Positions 24,479 to 33,952 of a DNA stretch of 64,000 nucleotides are shown here, in pieces. The position numbers and the translations under genes are program-made. Where the stretch lies: NCBI RefSeq assembly GCF_033568475.1, contig NW_027331841.1, forward strand, positions 61,001-125,000. Reading direction: 5' to 3'. A model generated the notes under the pieces. The model did not search any database and was not told the origin of the DNA. It saw only the letters and a list, made by a program, of their open reading frames with translations. Positions within the stretch are counted from its first letter, which is position 1, and every line of letters starts with the position of its first letter. Source of the DNA: Henckelia pumila. Its lineage: Eukaryota; Streptophyta; Magnoliopsida; Lamiales; Gesneriaceae.

Positions 24479-25527
24479 ACAGAACATAGATGTTTTCAGG
24501 AGTGTTTCCAACACCCTGTGACAACACCTTTTCATGCATGTGCATTTTTAGGATCTTAGGCATACTGCATTCATGCATTCATTCTGTTTTGTGATGTGTT
24601 GGATACTTTGTAACCATTGACTAGTTTTCACTCAGGATTCTTTGAAAAATATTTTACAGTTTAATTTGGATTAATCGAAGAAGAGTTCTGACTAAGTCAC
24701 GAAGTAGTGGAGGGACGTTCGTGTATTCCATGATCTTGTCCCAAATGAAAAGTGACTTTGCAAAATCAGAATAACAAAAGAACAAAAATGATTAAGCTTG
24801 AATTGAGTCAATCATCAAATTTGATTGAAAATCAGAAGCAAATGGAAAAAGCTATCTAAAGGGGTCCATTTGAAGATCGTTCATTTAGTGTGCAGGCTAC
24901 CACTTCTGTAAAAATAATAAAAGTTGATATCAAAATTTTTTTAGAATCCTGAAGTGTTGCTGGGAGATGTTGCCAACATCGTGGATAACACCCCACTTGT
25001 CAACATATATTTGCGCATTTAATTGCATTTTATTTTTATGTCACATTTTGTTTTAGACATAATTAGGACATGCATATTTTGATTTGTGAATTTCTTTGGC
25101 CGAAAGGTTATGAATTCTGATCAAACAAAAGTTTTGATTTTTGCCCTATCCTCTAAATTTTTGAATTTGAATGGGATTGGATTTTGTTTCAGTGGTATTA
25201 TATTCTGATGAGGAGTTAAATTTGGAAATATTTGGTGAAATATTTGGGCCTAGATTATCGGTGGAAATCAAAGAGATTTATTGTTTAATTAAATCGAATT
25301 TGTTACCGTTTTCCGAATAGTTACCATTGGGGATTTTGTTACCGTTGGGGCCTACTAAAAATCCGAGTTAGAATAAGAAAAGCTCTGGTGTGTTATATAT
25401 TTTTGTTCTTATCTGTTTAAGGAAATTTATTATTTCCCTGCTTCGTTTCACACCAGTGTATTCTTCGTACTCTCTGTTTTTCAATTGTCCTAAAATTTTC
25501 TTCTATCTTTCACACTCAGAAGTTTTA
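24479..25527 (+). other. Sirevirus spacer between pol and the extra ORF
   Basis: About 1.05 kb of non-coding element DNA. It holds two full copies of the GGTGTTG/CAACACC dyad (24489-24528 and 24954-24992). I see no conserved ORF. Expression of the downstream ORF would need a promoter, splice or readthrough signal that I cannot identify. Confidence 0.6.
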
Positions 25528-27409
25528 ATGGCAGGAAAGGGTTTTGATTCACATGATATTCGTTCTGAGATGGGATATACGGAAGATGCTGTGGAAGGTG
25601 TCACAACACCTACATCACCACACCCTGTGGTTGAGCAAGCCATAATTTCTGTTGCTGAAGAACCAGTGCCCCTGGATTCCATCGCTCCAAGAGAGCCAGA
25701 CAATGAGATCGATGTGGAAAATTTTCCTGATATGTCCGTGCTAAACAAGGTGTTTCCCACGAAACCCTTGACTCGCCGATCCAAGAGGCAAGCTGGATAC
25801 AACCCAGATTACACTGCTTCGAAAAGATTCCGTGGGAAGGGTCAACCATCAAGACCATCTCTGGTGGATACTGAGTTTACTTCTGGAGATGAAAACTCTG
25901 ACGAAGATTACAAGCTAGTACGCCAAAAAAGGGGAAAATCGAGTACCCAGGAACCATCTGGAGATGCTATTCCGGTTCCTTTTGCCGCTGAAAGCAAATC
26001 AGCAAGTGATTCTTCTGATAAGGACTCCACAGAGTCAAAAACACCATCACCTGTTGCTGATAAAGAAAAGGAAGCATCTGCATCTATTCCTACTGTTGAG
26101 GAACCATCATCTACTGCTCCTCCTGTTCTGTCTGATGATGAGGAGATGTCAATAGCCCAGTTCATGGCTAAGATGAAGAAGTCTAAAAGCAAAAAACCTG
26201 CTGATGCAGCTCCTGTTCAAGAATCCGAGGATGAACTAGATGAGGAGATGCTCAAGGAATTTGCTGATAACCGCACACAACCTTCTGATAGTTCCAGCTC
26301 TGATTCGAGTGAAGGTTCAGATGCTGAGAAAGAGTTGGAAGAAGAGTCAATTTCTGATGACTCTGATGAAGAAGAAGAAGGTGCTGAGGAAGGTGTTGCC
26401 GACACCTTGGACAACACCTTGGGTAAAGAATACCGGGTAAACTCGTCTTATTCATCTACTTTTTATTCCAAGGAGATTGCTGACTGCTGGGACAAGTATG
26501 CTGATCGAGAGTTTCTGGAGGAACACAACATTGATGTGGAGAGCTATAGAGCTCAGAACATGATCAAATTTTTTGAGGTAAGGAATATACTTTCTACAGT
26601 TACTACTGTTGGTCCTTACTGCAGAGAACTTGTGCGAGAGTTCTACTGCAATCTCACTGAAGCTGTGAAGGATCCAAGGTACATGAAGTATGGGAAAGTG
26701 TATGTGCGTGGGAAGATTTTCTCTTTCAGTCCTGCTATTATAAATGGATTTCTCCAGACTCCAGCCTCTGATGATGCTGCTCTGCCTACCATGGATGAGA
26801 TGACATCGGTCATCACTGGAGGACATGTTACTGTTTTCCCAGCTCGTCCTAAGAAGTTGCAGGCTGCCAAGCTCACTTCCTTGTACTCTGTTCTACACAA
26901 GACGGTTGTGAAGACCTGGACTCCTTCGGGGAATTCTACTGTGGTTACCAAGCATCAAGCTCCTGTCTTGTATGTTATTGGAACTGGTATTGCATTCAAC
27001 TTTGGCCGACTCGTTTTTGACACAGTCATGACCTTTGCAGATTGTGCTCAACCTACATTGAAGCTGCCTTATCCACCACTCATCTATTCTATGCTGCTGT
27101 CTCAAGAGATTGAGAAGGATGATGATGAGCTACTTACTGAGCCTGGGGAGTTGCTAAAGATCGCACCTGCATTACTAAAAGGAAATAGGAAAATAGACCT
27201 TCCTTGGTCTGAATCAGATGTTTCCGCAGGTGTTGCCAACACCCCCTCTGCCACTGCTATTTTTGTACCCCCTTCTGCTGCTCAAGAAATGGATCCTACC
27301 TTTATTCAAGCTCAACTGCTGCATGCTGAGCAAAAGATTACCCAAGCGAAGGCCGATCTCACCTATTACGAAGGGATGAAGGCTCACTATGAGTCCCTAT
27401 TAAGTGGAG

Positions 27410-28816
27410 TGATAAGTACATTTTGTATGCATTAGTTCATGATTTTTTTTATGTTTATTTTGTGTGCATTTATATTGTTTTATGTGCTTTTATGTGTTTT
27501 AGTATATGTGTGTGTATTTCACTCCTCGGGTGTTAATTTTGTAGGAAAATAGATTTGTGAAGCATTAATTACGGAGCATCCTTGGTCAAAAATTCAAATT
27601 TAATTTTATAGAGCTCCAAATCCAATCTTTATTGTTCAAAATGAAGTTCCAAATGTTTTGAAGCTGCTGTCCAAATTTCAGCTCGATCCGATGGATAGAA
27701 CTGAAGTAATGAATTTTTCAAGAAAACTGCGCGCAGGCAAGGATGTATGCACGGACCCCGTGCATGGGTCCGGATAAGGGTCCGTGCATCCTCGTAAAAA
27801 ATTCGGCGTTTTCAGTTTAATGCACGGACCTAGACACGGACTCTTATCCAGGGTCCGTGCATGTCGCAGAATAAAAAAAAATAGAATTTTCGGAAATTAA
27901 AACTTTCAAGTTTCCGGGCTTTATTTCGTGGGCTTTCAAAGACATATAAATAGGAGATTGTCATACGTGAAAGGGGGTTGAAATCGCATCAGATAGACGG
28001 CGGCTAGGAGGCTTGGAGATTAAAGAACGCTCCATTCGAGTTTTTCTTCCTTTCTTCTTTAGATTATTAAACTTTTGTTGAATATTATTTTCGTTATTTG
28101 AGTAGTTTTTCTTCAACCAAGACCGCGAGATTGGGCCAGACAGTTTTATGTTGAATATTTGGATGTTTATTTAGGATTTTTGGATTTTTGTTAATATTAT
28201 TTATTGTTGGATTTAAATTCTGTCTTTTGAATAACCTGATCAATTATTTACTTTCTTGTTAATTAATTCCAAGTCGAAAGGTTAGGAATTGATTTCGATC
28301 ACTCCAATAATTGACATATGGTTAAATCGACTAGAAATAGTATTCGGTTTCAGTATGCGGTTTTAGGTAAAAACTGAATTATCACAAATATTGAATGCAT
28401 TCATGTTTGATTAGAATTATGAAAATTAATCCGTCATAACTTGAATAGGTTTAACATGTTCTAGAAATAGACTGCTAAACAAGATAGGATAATTCGCCGT
28501 GATTTAAGATTAAATCTGGATTCTGGAATTGCCACTGGTTTGCATGATTTGTTTGGTACCTGCGTGTATCTTGGTTGTCTCTGTTTAATTGAATTTATTC
28601 TTCTTCTAGTTTAATTCTTATTTTATTTTAGTAATTCAATTTTAGTTAATTCTTAGCACTTGTTTTATTATTCTGTCTAGATTAAGCTAAATAATTAATT
28701 CTTGAGAATTGACTACAGTCCCTGTGAGATCGATACTTGGACTCATTGTCCACTTTACTATTACTTGACCTGGTACGCTTGCCAGTAATTATTTTTAATA
28801 CTGAAATAAGCGGTCA
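27410..28816 (+). repeat. 5' LTR of the nested gag-only element
   Basis: 1407 bp, TGATAAGTAC...AAGCGGTCA. It contains two inverted copies of a TGCACGGAC word (about 27749-27860) and ends 6 bp before the PBS. Confidence 0.93.
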
Positions 28817-28822
28817 AGTTTT

Positions 28823-28840
28823 TGGCGCCGTTGCCGGGGA
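28823..28840 (+). other. Primer-binding site (tRNA-Asp)
   Basis: TGGCGCCGTTGCCGGGGA is a perfect 18-nt complement to the tRNA-Asp 3' end. Confidence 0.9.
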
Positions 28841-28951
28841 CTGTTTAGTTAATATTAGGATAGATTATTTGCTTGAGACTAGACATTTTTTTTCTTGCAT
28901 TTTTTTTTTAATTATTAATTATTTTTTTTCTTACTTGTGAGGTACTTGGAG

Positions 28952-29872
28952 ATGGATTATCGACAGATGTTCACAAGGTTTGGCCAACAATACTCGGAGC
29001 CCTTCTATGCTGCTTGGGGGAGATTCAATGATTTGGCTAACAGGTTTAGATGTCATGATTTTTCGAACTACACTCAAGTTCAAATTTTTTATGGTGGTTT
29101 GGATGAGCTAACAAGACGTTGGATAGATTATGGAGCTTTAGCCACTGGCAGTCACTTGTTCAGCAGAGATGAAAACAGTGCGATGCACTTGTTAAATGAT
29201 ATGGCAGATTTCGACTACCATTGGCATTATGATCCTTCACTGCAGGGTTGGAGTCACCAATATCCTCCAGTTATCGATTCTAAAATTTTTTCGAACCAAC
29301 CACCGGAGCGTCAAGAAGAGTGTGTAGGGTATTTTGAGGATCATGTGGCTCAATTGGAGAATCTTTTGCGGCAACAGACAGAGACAAATCAATTCTTAGA
29401 AAGCCGTATCAAGTCTTGGGGTCTTTTGGATGAACAGATTGCACTTCTTAGAGAACCAAATTTGGAAATCTGCCAAGAGAGTGAAGTAACTGAGCCAGCG
29501 CATGAAGAAATAATTTTTGAGGAATTTTCTTGTGAAGAAGAGCCAATAGTGGACTTGGAGGAGGAAGAAACATACAAGGCTACATATTTTACCTCGTCAA
29601 TGATCGTTCCATGTACACCGTTAGAAGATTCTTTCTTGCCATTGACGCCACCTCCAGCATATTCCATCCTATATGAGCTTCAGCCTAGATTCGGAGTCTC
29701 CTTCCAAAAGAAAAATTTCAGACCAAGTGTTGTTGGACCGACGAGCTTACAAAGTATATATCACGCCAAGCTTGAGGGCGAAGGAAATCAAGACCCATAC
29801 GTAGAGTCGTATGATTCTTACTATGGGCGGCAGCCGCTCTTTGATGGTGGCTTCTGCATAGTCGGGCTATAG
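28952..29872 (+). CDS. Gag-like protein of the nested element, 306 aa
   Basis: Start chosen at the first ATG, 28952; the frame opens slightly upstream at a GTG. The N-terminal third (FYAAWGRFNDLANRF, VQIFYGGLDELTRRWIDYGA, AMHLLNDMADFDYHW) matches the retrotransposon gag fold of Athila/Tat-type elements, which forms the capsid lattice. A short coiled coil (VAQLENLLRQQTETNQFLES, about residues 140-160) and an acidic stretch follow. The C-terminal part is Pro- and aromatic-rich and unassigned. There is no CCHC zinc knuckle and no protease. The frame is free of stops, consistent with a recent or still selected element. Confidence 0.8.
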   Translation: MDYRQMFTRFGQQYSEPFYAAWGRFNDLANRFRCHDFSNYTQVQIFYGGLDELTRRWIDYGALATGSHLFSRDENSAMHLLNDMADFDYHWHYDPSLQGWSHQYPPVIDSKIFSNQPPERQEECVGYFEDHVAQLENLLRQQTETNQFLESRIKSWGLLDEQIALLREPNLEICQESEVTEPAHEEIIFEEFSCEEEPIVDLEEEETYKATYFTSSMIVPCTPLEDSFLPLTPPPAYSILYELQPRFGVSFQKKNFRPSVVGPTSLQSIYHAKLEGEGNQDPYVESYDSYYGRQPLFDGGFCIVGL

Positions 29873-31119
29873 ACTATAAATTTAGTGCTGATTGGGAGGC
29901 AACCCAGTGTTTTTGTTTTTGCTTTTTATTTTGTTTTTGTTTTGTTTTTATTTGATTTTTGTTTTTTTCCCATGCCAGTTTGCCGTGCTCGCCGATAAAT
30001 CTAGACTGCAGATACCGTCCCAGCGGATACTGTCAAGAAGGAAGAGGATGAATCAAAAACCAGGGGAGTGTTATTTTTGTTTTCATTGTGTTTTTGTTTG
30101 TCTTGCATTGTGTTTATTGTTCTGGAGCATTGAGGGCAATGCTTTGGATAAGTAGGAGGGGGGGGGGTAGATTAGTTATTGCATTATTATCTATGTTTTT
30201 GTGTTGCATCTGTCATGTTTCGTGTTTGTTTTCATATTGTTTGTTTTTGTTCGTTTGTGTTTTCTTGCATGAGTTGGATGAGTCATAATAGCCAATGATG
30301 ATGAAGTTTATTTGAAAAAAAAATGGTTTTTTGAAAATTTTTGCTCTTGACTAGACATGAGAAACTGTAGGTTGAACCGTGAATATTTTTAAGCACTAAT
30401 ATTAGACCAGTGAATTGTAACGAAATATTTGATGAAGTTTCTGTCTGTTTGACCATTGCACGACAATAGGTGGTTTGTGGATCTTAATTGTGTTCTATGA
30501 ATTTTGATGAGGCTCTAGTAAGACACTTATGATCTTGGGCGCACCTAGAAAAAAAAATTATTCAATTTCATCCGGGCCTTGAAAGGATTAAAATCCTATA
30601 AAAAAATAAATTTAAGGCTAAGTATGCGGGTTAAATGGGATTGATGCTCCATCCGGGCTATAGACGAGGGGATTAGAAAGAAAAAATAGAATGATTTTTC
30701 GTATCCTATCAAGTTATAGCTAAGTCAGCAGGTAATTATTGGGGCTAAAGCAATACCGAGTGCAAAATTCGAAGGTGTGTAATACATTATCTCAAGGGAG
30801 GTGGGTTTAGTCTAGAGGTCGTTGGAAGGAATGGGAACTAGATTGTGATACTTGCACTGATTTGTCATAGGTCCCTAAACAGATTTGAGACGAATTCGAT
30901 CTAAGTTGCATGAAACCGGAATGACATTTCACACACACATGTTCATGTTAAACCGAAAGCGTATTATGAAAAGTTGAGAGCATGTCTGTGTTTTTGGTTT
31001 TGTGATTGAACTTTTCGGAGGCTGTGCACATTTATGAATCATCCTTACTTATGTTTTTGTTTGCATATTGTTTTTGCATGTCTTGCTCGAGGGCGAGCAA
31101 GATTTAAGTATGGGGGTGT
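29873..31119 (+). other. Non-coding tail and polypurine tract of the nested element
   Basis: Contains GATTGGGAGGCAACCCAGTG just after the ORF (29889-29908), a motif shared with the left-edge element, then T/G-rich sequence and a G10 run at about 30159-30168. It ends in the polypurine tract TTAAGTATGGGGGTGT (31104-31119) touching the 3' LTR. No further gene is supported. Confidence 0.75.
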
Positions 31120-32528
31120 TGATAAGTACATTTTGTATGCATTAGTTCATGATTTTTTTTATGTTTATTTTGTGTGCATTTATATTGTTTTATGTGCTTT
31201 TATGTGTTTTAGTATATGTGTGTGTATTTCACTCCTCGGGTGTTAATTTTGTAGGAAAATAGATTTGTGAAGCATTAATTACGGAGCAGCCTTGGTCAAA
31301 AATTCAAATTTAATTTTATAGAGCTCCAAATCCAATCTTTATTGTTCAAAATGAAGTTTCAGATGTTTTGAAGCTGCTGTCCAAATTTCAGCTCGATCCG
31401 ATGGCTAGAACTGAAGTAATGAATTTTTCAAGAAAACTGCGCGCAGGCAAGGATGTATGCACGGACCCCATGCATGGGTCCGGATAAGGGTCCGTGCATC
31501 CTCGTAAAAAAATTCGGCGTTTTCAGTTTAATGCACGGACCTAGACACGGACTCTTATCGAGGGTCCGTGCATGTCGCAGAATAAAAAAAAAATAGAATT
31601 TTCGGAAATTAAAACTTTCAAGTTTTCGGGCTTTATTTCGTGGGCTTTCAAAGACATATAAATAGGAGATTGTCATACGTGAAAGGGGGTTGAAATCGCA
31701 TCAGATAGACGGCGGCTAGGAGGCTTGGAGATTAAAGAACGCTCCATTCGAGTTTTTCTTCCTTTCTTCTTTAGATTATTAAACTTTTGTTGAATATTAT
31801 TTTCGTTATTTGAGTAGTTTTTCTTCAACCAAGACCGCGAGATTGGGCCATACAGTTTTATGTTGAATATTTGGATGTTTATTTAGGATTTTTGGATTTT
31901 TGTTAATATTATTGATTGTTGGATTTAAATTTTGTCTTGTGAATAACCTGATCAATTATTTACTTGCTTGTTAATTAATTCCGAGTCGAAAGGTTAGGAA
32001 TTGATTTCGATCACTCCAATAATTGACATATGGTTAAACCGACTAGAAATAGTATTCGGTTTCAGTATGCGGTTTTAGGTAAAAACTGAATTATCACAAA
32101 TATTGAATGCATTCATGTTTGATTAGAATTATGAAAATTAATCCGTCATAACTTGAATAGGTTTAACATGTTCTAGAAATAGACTGCTAAACAAGATAGG
32201 ATAATTCGCCGTGATTTAAGATTAAATCTGGATTCTGGAATTGCCACTGGTTTGCATGATTTGTTTGGTACCTGCGTGTGTCTTGGTTGTCTCTGTTTAA
32301 TTGAATTTATTCTTCTTCTAGTTTAATTCTTATTTTATTTTAGTAATTCAATTTTAGTTAATTCTTAGCACTTGTTTTATTATTCTGTCTAGATTAAGCT
32401 AAACAATTAATTTTTGAGAATTGACTACAGTCCCTGTGAGATCGATACTTGGACTCATTGTCCACTTTACTATTACTTGACCTGGTACGCTTGCCAGTAA
32501 TTATTTTTAATACCGAAATAAGCGGTCA
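31120..32528 (+). repeat. 3' LTR of the nested gag-only element
   Basis: 1409 bp, differing from the 5' copy at roughly 20 positions by eye, about 1-2 percent. It ends AAGCGGTCA directly before the TGGAG duplication. Confidence 0.93.
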
Positions 32529-32880
32529 TGGAGCTAGCCCTTCTGAAAAAAAGGGGGAGAAGGAAGTGAAGCAGGAAGTGAAGCCGAAGAAGATGCTGAT
32601 GGTTCATCTGAGAGCAATCAATTCTAGTTTGTTTATTTTGGTTTTGCTAGTATAGTTTAAATTTTTTCTTAGGTTTTGTGTTTTGTGTGTTTTTGCTCTA
32701 TTTTGTGTGTTTTTGCTCTTATCCTAATCAAAACTGTTCTTTTGTGATGTCCACTTTGATATGAATTCTTGTTTTTGTTTCTCCTTGCACTTATGTTTTC
32801 TGATTTGAAGTGTCGTACCTAGATGTTGCCAACATCTCGTGATAATACCTCTGCTTATACTTAGGAGGAGAATCTATTCA

Positions 32881-32965
32881 GGGGGAGTTTTGATTAAGGG
32901 GGAGTTTCGTTGATTTTTTTTTTGAAATAAATGTGTTTTGTCCAGAAAAGCAAAAAGGGAGAGAT
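32881..32965 (+). other. Multiple polypurine tracts of the Sirevirus
   Basis: GGGGGAG at 32881-32887 and again at 32898-32904 (AAGGGGGAG), then CAAAAAGGGAGAGAT (32951-32965) touching the 3' LTR. Repeated polypurine tracts before the 3' LTR are a known Sirevirus hallmark; they prime plus-strand DNA synthesis. Confidence 0.85.
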
Positions 32966-33757
32966 TGAAAGGAATATTTTATTCCTTAAAATTTCCTAAT
33001 TCTAACTTTTTTTATTAAATATCTTTTGCCTTTCTTGGACATAAAGTTATCTTTATTTAAGTGATTTATTTCCTATTTGCGATATTGATAAGCTGATTAG
33101 AATATTTATCATAACATATCTAATATATATCTTTCTATTTGTGTAGATTTGATATGATCAAATCAAAGGAATCCTACGCCTACAAAGAAACATATTGAAG
33201 AAGGATTCTTGGTCTATTTATTGAGATAGGCGTGCACAAGGAAGATATACTGAGAAAGAGAAAAAACGATGAGAACCGAAGTACATATATTGTGAGAAAG
33301 CTGAAGATCTCTCTGAAGCTTAGTTGAGGCCGTGACAACTTGAAGCCGTGTAGGACACTTGAAGTTGGTAATCAAGAAGAGTGCTGCTCGTGGGATTTTG
33401 GCTTCAACATTTTTCTCCTTACTTCGTTTTTGTTATTCTATTTCATATAGAATTTTAGGAGAACTTTTACTATTTATTTTCTCACTTGTTTTGAGAAATT
33501 GACTTTTACAATAATCACTAGTTTTAGGGTTTGTAAAACTCTTTGAAAGTTTTTTAGTGAAGTTTTGCCCTGAGGCGCTGCAAGAGTATTTTATACTCTT
33601 GCTTAATTCATTTGAGTCTATTTATTTGGTTGTTTGTTTACTTTATTCACGTTTAAATTATATTCCGCTGCAAATTACTCAAGGTGTTATTGTAGGTCTT
33701 GTCAACACCTTATGACAACACATCAAACTATTTATGTGCAACCCCCGTTCCCTTACA
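32966..33757 (+). repeat. 3' LTR of the Sirevirus
   Basis: 792 bp, TGAAAGGAATATTTTATTCC...CCCTTACA. It keeps a near-complete dyad at 33683-33722 that is half deleted in the 5' LTR. It ends 195 bp from the stop codon of the neighbouring kinase gene. Confidence 0.92.
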
Positions 33758-33952
33758 AAAGGCATTGCATCTGAAAATGAATATGACCAAATGAATATTT
33801 GAGTATTAGCATGAAATTTTCCGAAGAGACATCTTCATTTATATACACCACAAAATGGTTCATCTGAGCTTCGCCAATCGCCATATATGATCTCTATTAA
33901 CATATAATACATCAATTATTATATACACCACAAAATCTTTTAACTGAAAATC

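Larger units (their letters stand above)
27410..32528 (+). mobile_element. Complete gag-only (non-autonomous) Ty3/Gypsy-like retrotransposon nested in the Sirevirus
   Basis: Two LTRs of about 1.41 kb, nearly identical by eye, bound a 2.3-kb interior holding a tRNA-Asp PBS, one gag-like ORF, a long non-coding tail and a polypurine tract. The flanking 5-bp duplication TGGAG is exact (27405-27409 and 32529-32533). No protease, RT, RNase H or integrase is encoded, so mobility would require proteins from an autonomous relative. LTR similarity indicates it is younger than its host element. Confidence 0.92.
25528..32655 (+). pseudogene. Sirevirus extra ORF with a 'putative plant transposon protein' domain (PF20167-like), split by a nested element
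   Basis: The open frame runs from the ATG at 25528 to 27409, where the nested element begins; host sequence resumes at 32534. Residues 1-300 are acidic and Ser/Glu-rich and low in complexity, with a basic patch (TRRSKRQAGYNPDYTASKRF). From about residue 310 comes a folded region with ELVREFYCNL, VRGKIFSFSPAIINGFL and VLYVIGTGIAFNFGRLVF. I recognise this as the domain called 'putative plant transposon protein', found in plant retroelement and transposon ORFs; its function is unknown. A helical tail follows. Past the nested element the frame stays open to 32655. A neighbouring frame ending at 32627 looks more like this acidic protein, suggesting a one-base indel in an A/G homopolymer at 32546-32557. 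The annotated start gives better context than the upstream in-frame GTG. Confidence 0.8.
19088..33722. repeat. Dispersed 39-40 bp dyad repeat array in the Sirevirus (about 12 sites)
   Basis: The unit is a left arm like GATGTTGCCGNAGGTGTTG, one central base, and a right arm like CAACACCTNGTGACAACACC, giving four GGTGTTG/CAACACC half-sites. Copies: 20368-20406, 20990-21030, 21642-21680, 22426-22466, 23792-23818 (three half-sites), 24489-24528, 24954-24992, 25585-25619, 26380-26418, 27217-27243 (three half-sites), 32810-32849 and 33683-33722 in the 3' LTR. The 5' LTR keeps only the right arm (19088-19107). Most neighbours are about 470-840 bp apart once insertions are removed. In coding DNA the core is read GGT-GTT-GCC in five copies and GTG-TTG-CCA in three. 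Confidence 0.8.
18399..33757 (+). mobile_element. Sirevirus-type Ty1/Copia retrotransposon, complete but decayed, with nested insertions
   Basis: Both LTRs are present and flanked by an exact 5-bp duplication AAAGG (18394-18398 and 33758-33762). The order is LTR, tRNA-iMet-like PBS, gag, protease, integrase, RT, RNase H, spacer, extra ORF, multiple polypurine tracts, LTR. Integrase before RT places it in Ty1/Copia. The long acidic gag, the extra ORF after pol, the repeated GGGGGAG tracts and the final AAAAAGGGAGAGATTG mark it as Sirevirus. Removing the 5124-bp nested element plus duplication and the 231-bp MITE with duplication leaves about 10.0 kb. By eye the LTRs differ by roughly 4 percent, plus a 49-bp gap. 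Confidence 0.93.

Noticed and set aside
25503-27105. Several antisense open frames over the Sirevirus extra ORF
   Set aside because: Shadows of the acidic, low-complexity sense frame; Ser/Leu-rich with no motifs.
28823-28840. tRNA-Asp-like sequence as a tRNA gene
   Set aside because: Only the 18 nt complementary to the tRNA 3' end are present, directly after an LTR, so it is a primer-binding site.
32449-32655. 68-codon open frame as a separate gene
   Set aside because: It starts inside the nested LTR and runs across the insertion junction into the split Sirevirus ORF.
19088-33722. The dispersed dyads as a CRISPR-like array
   Set aside because: Spacers are hundreds of bases long and are coding or element DNA, copies are imperfect, and this is a plant nuclear retroelement.
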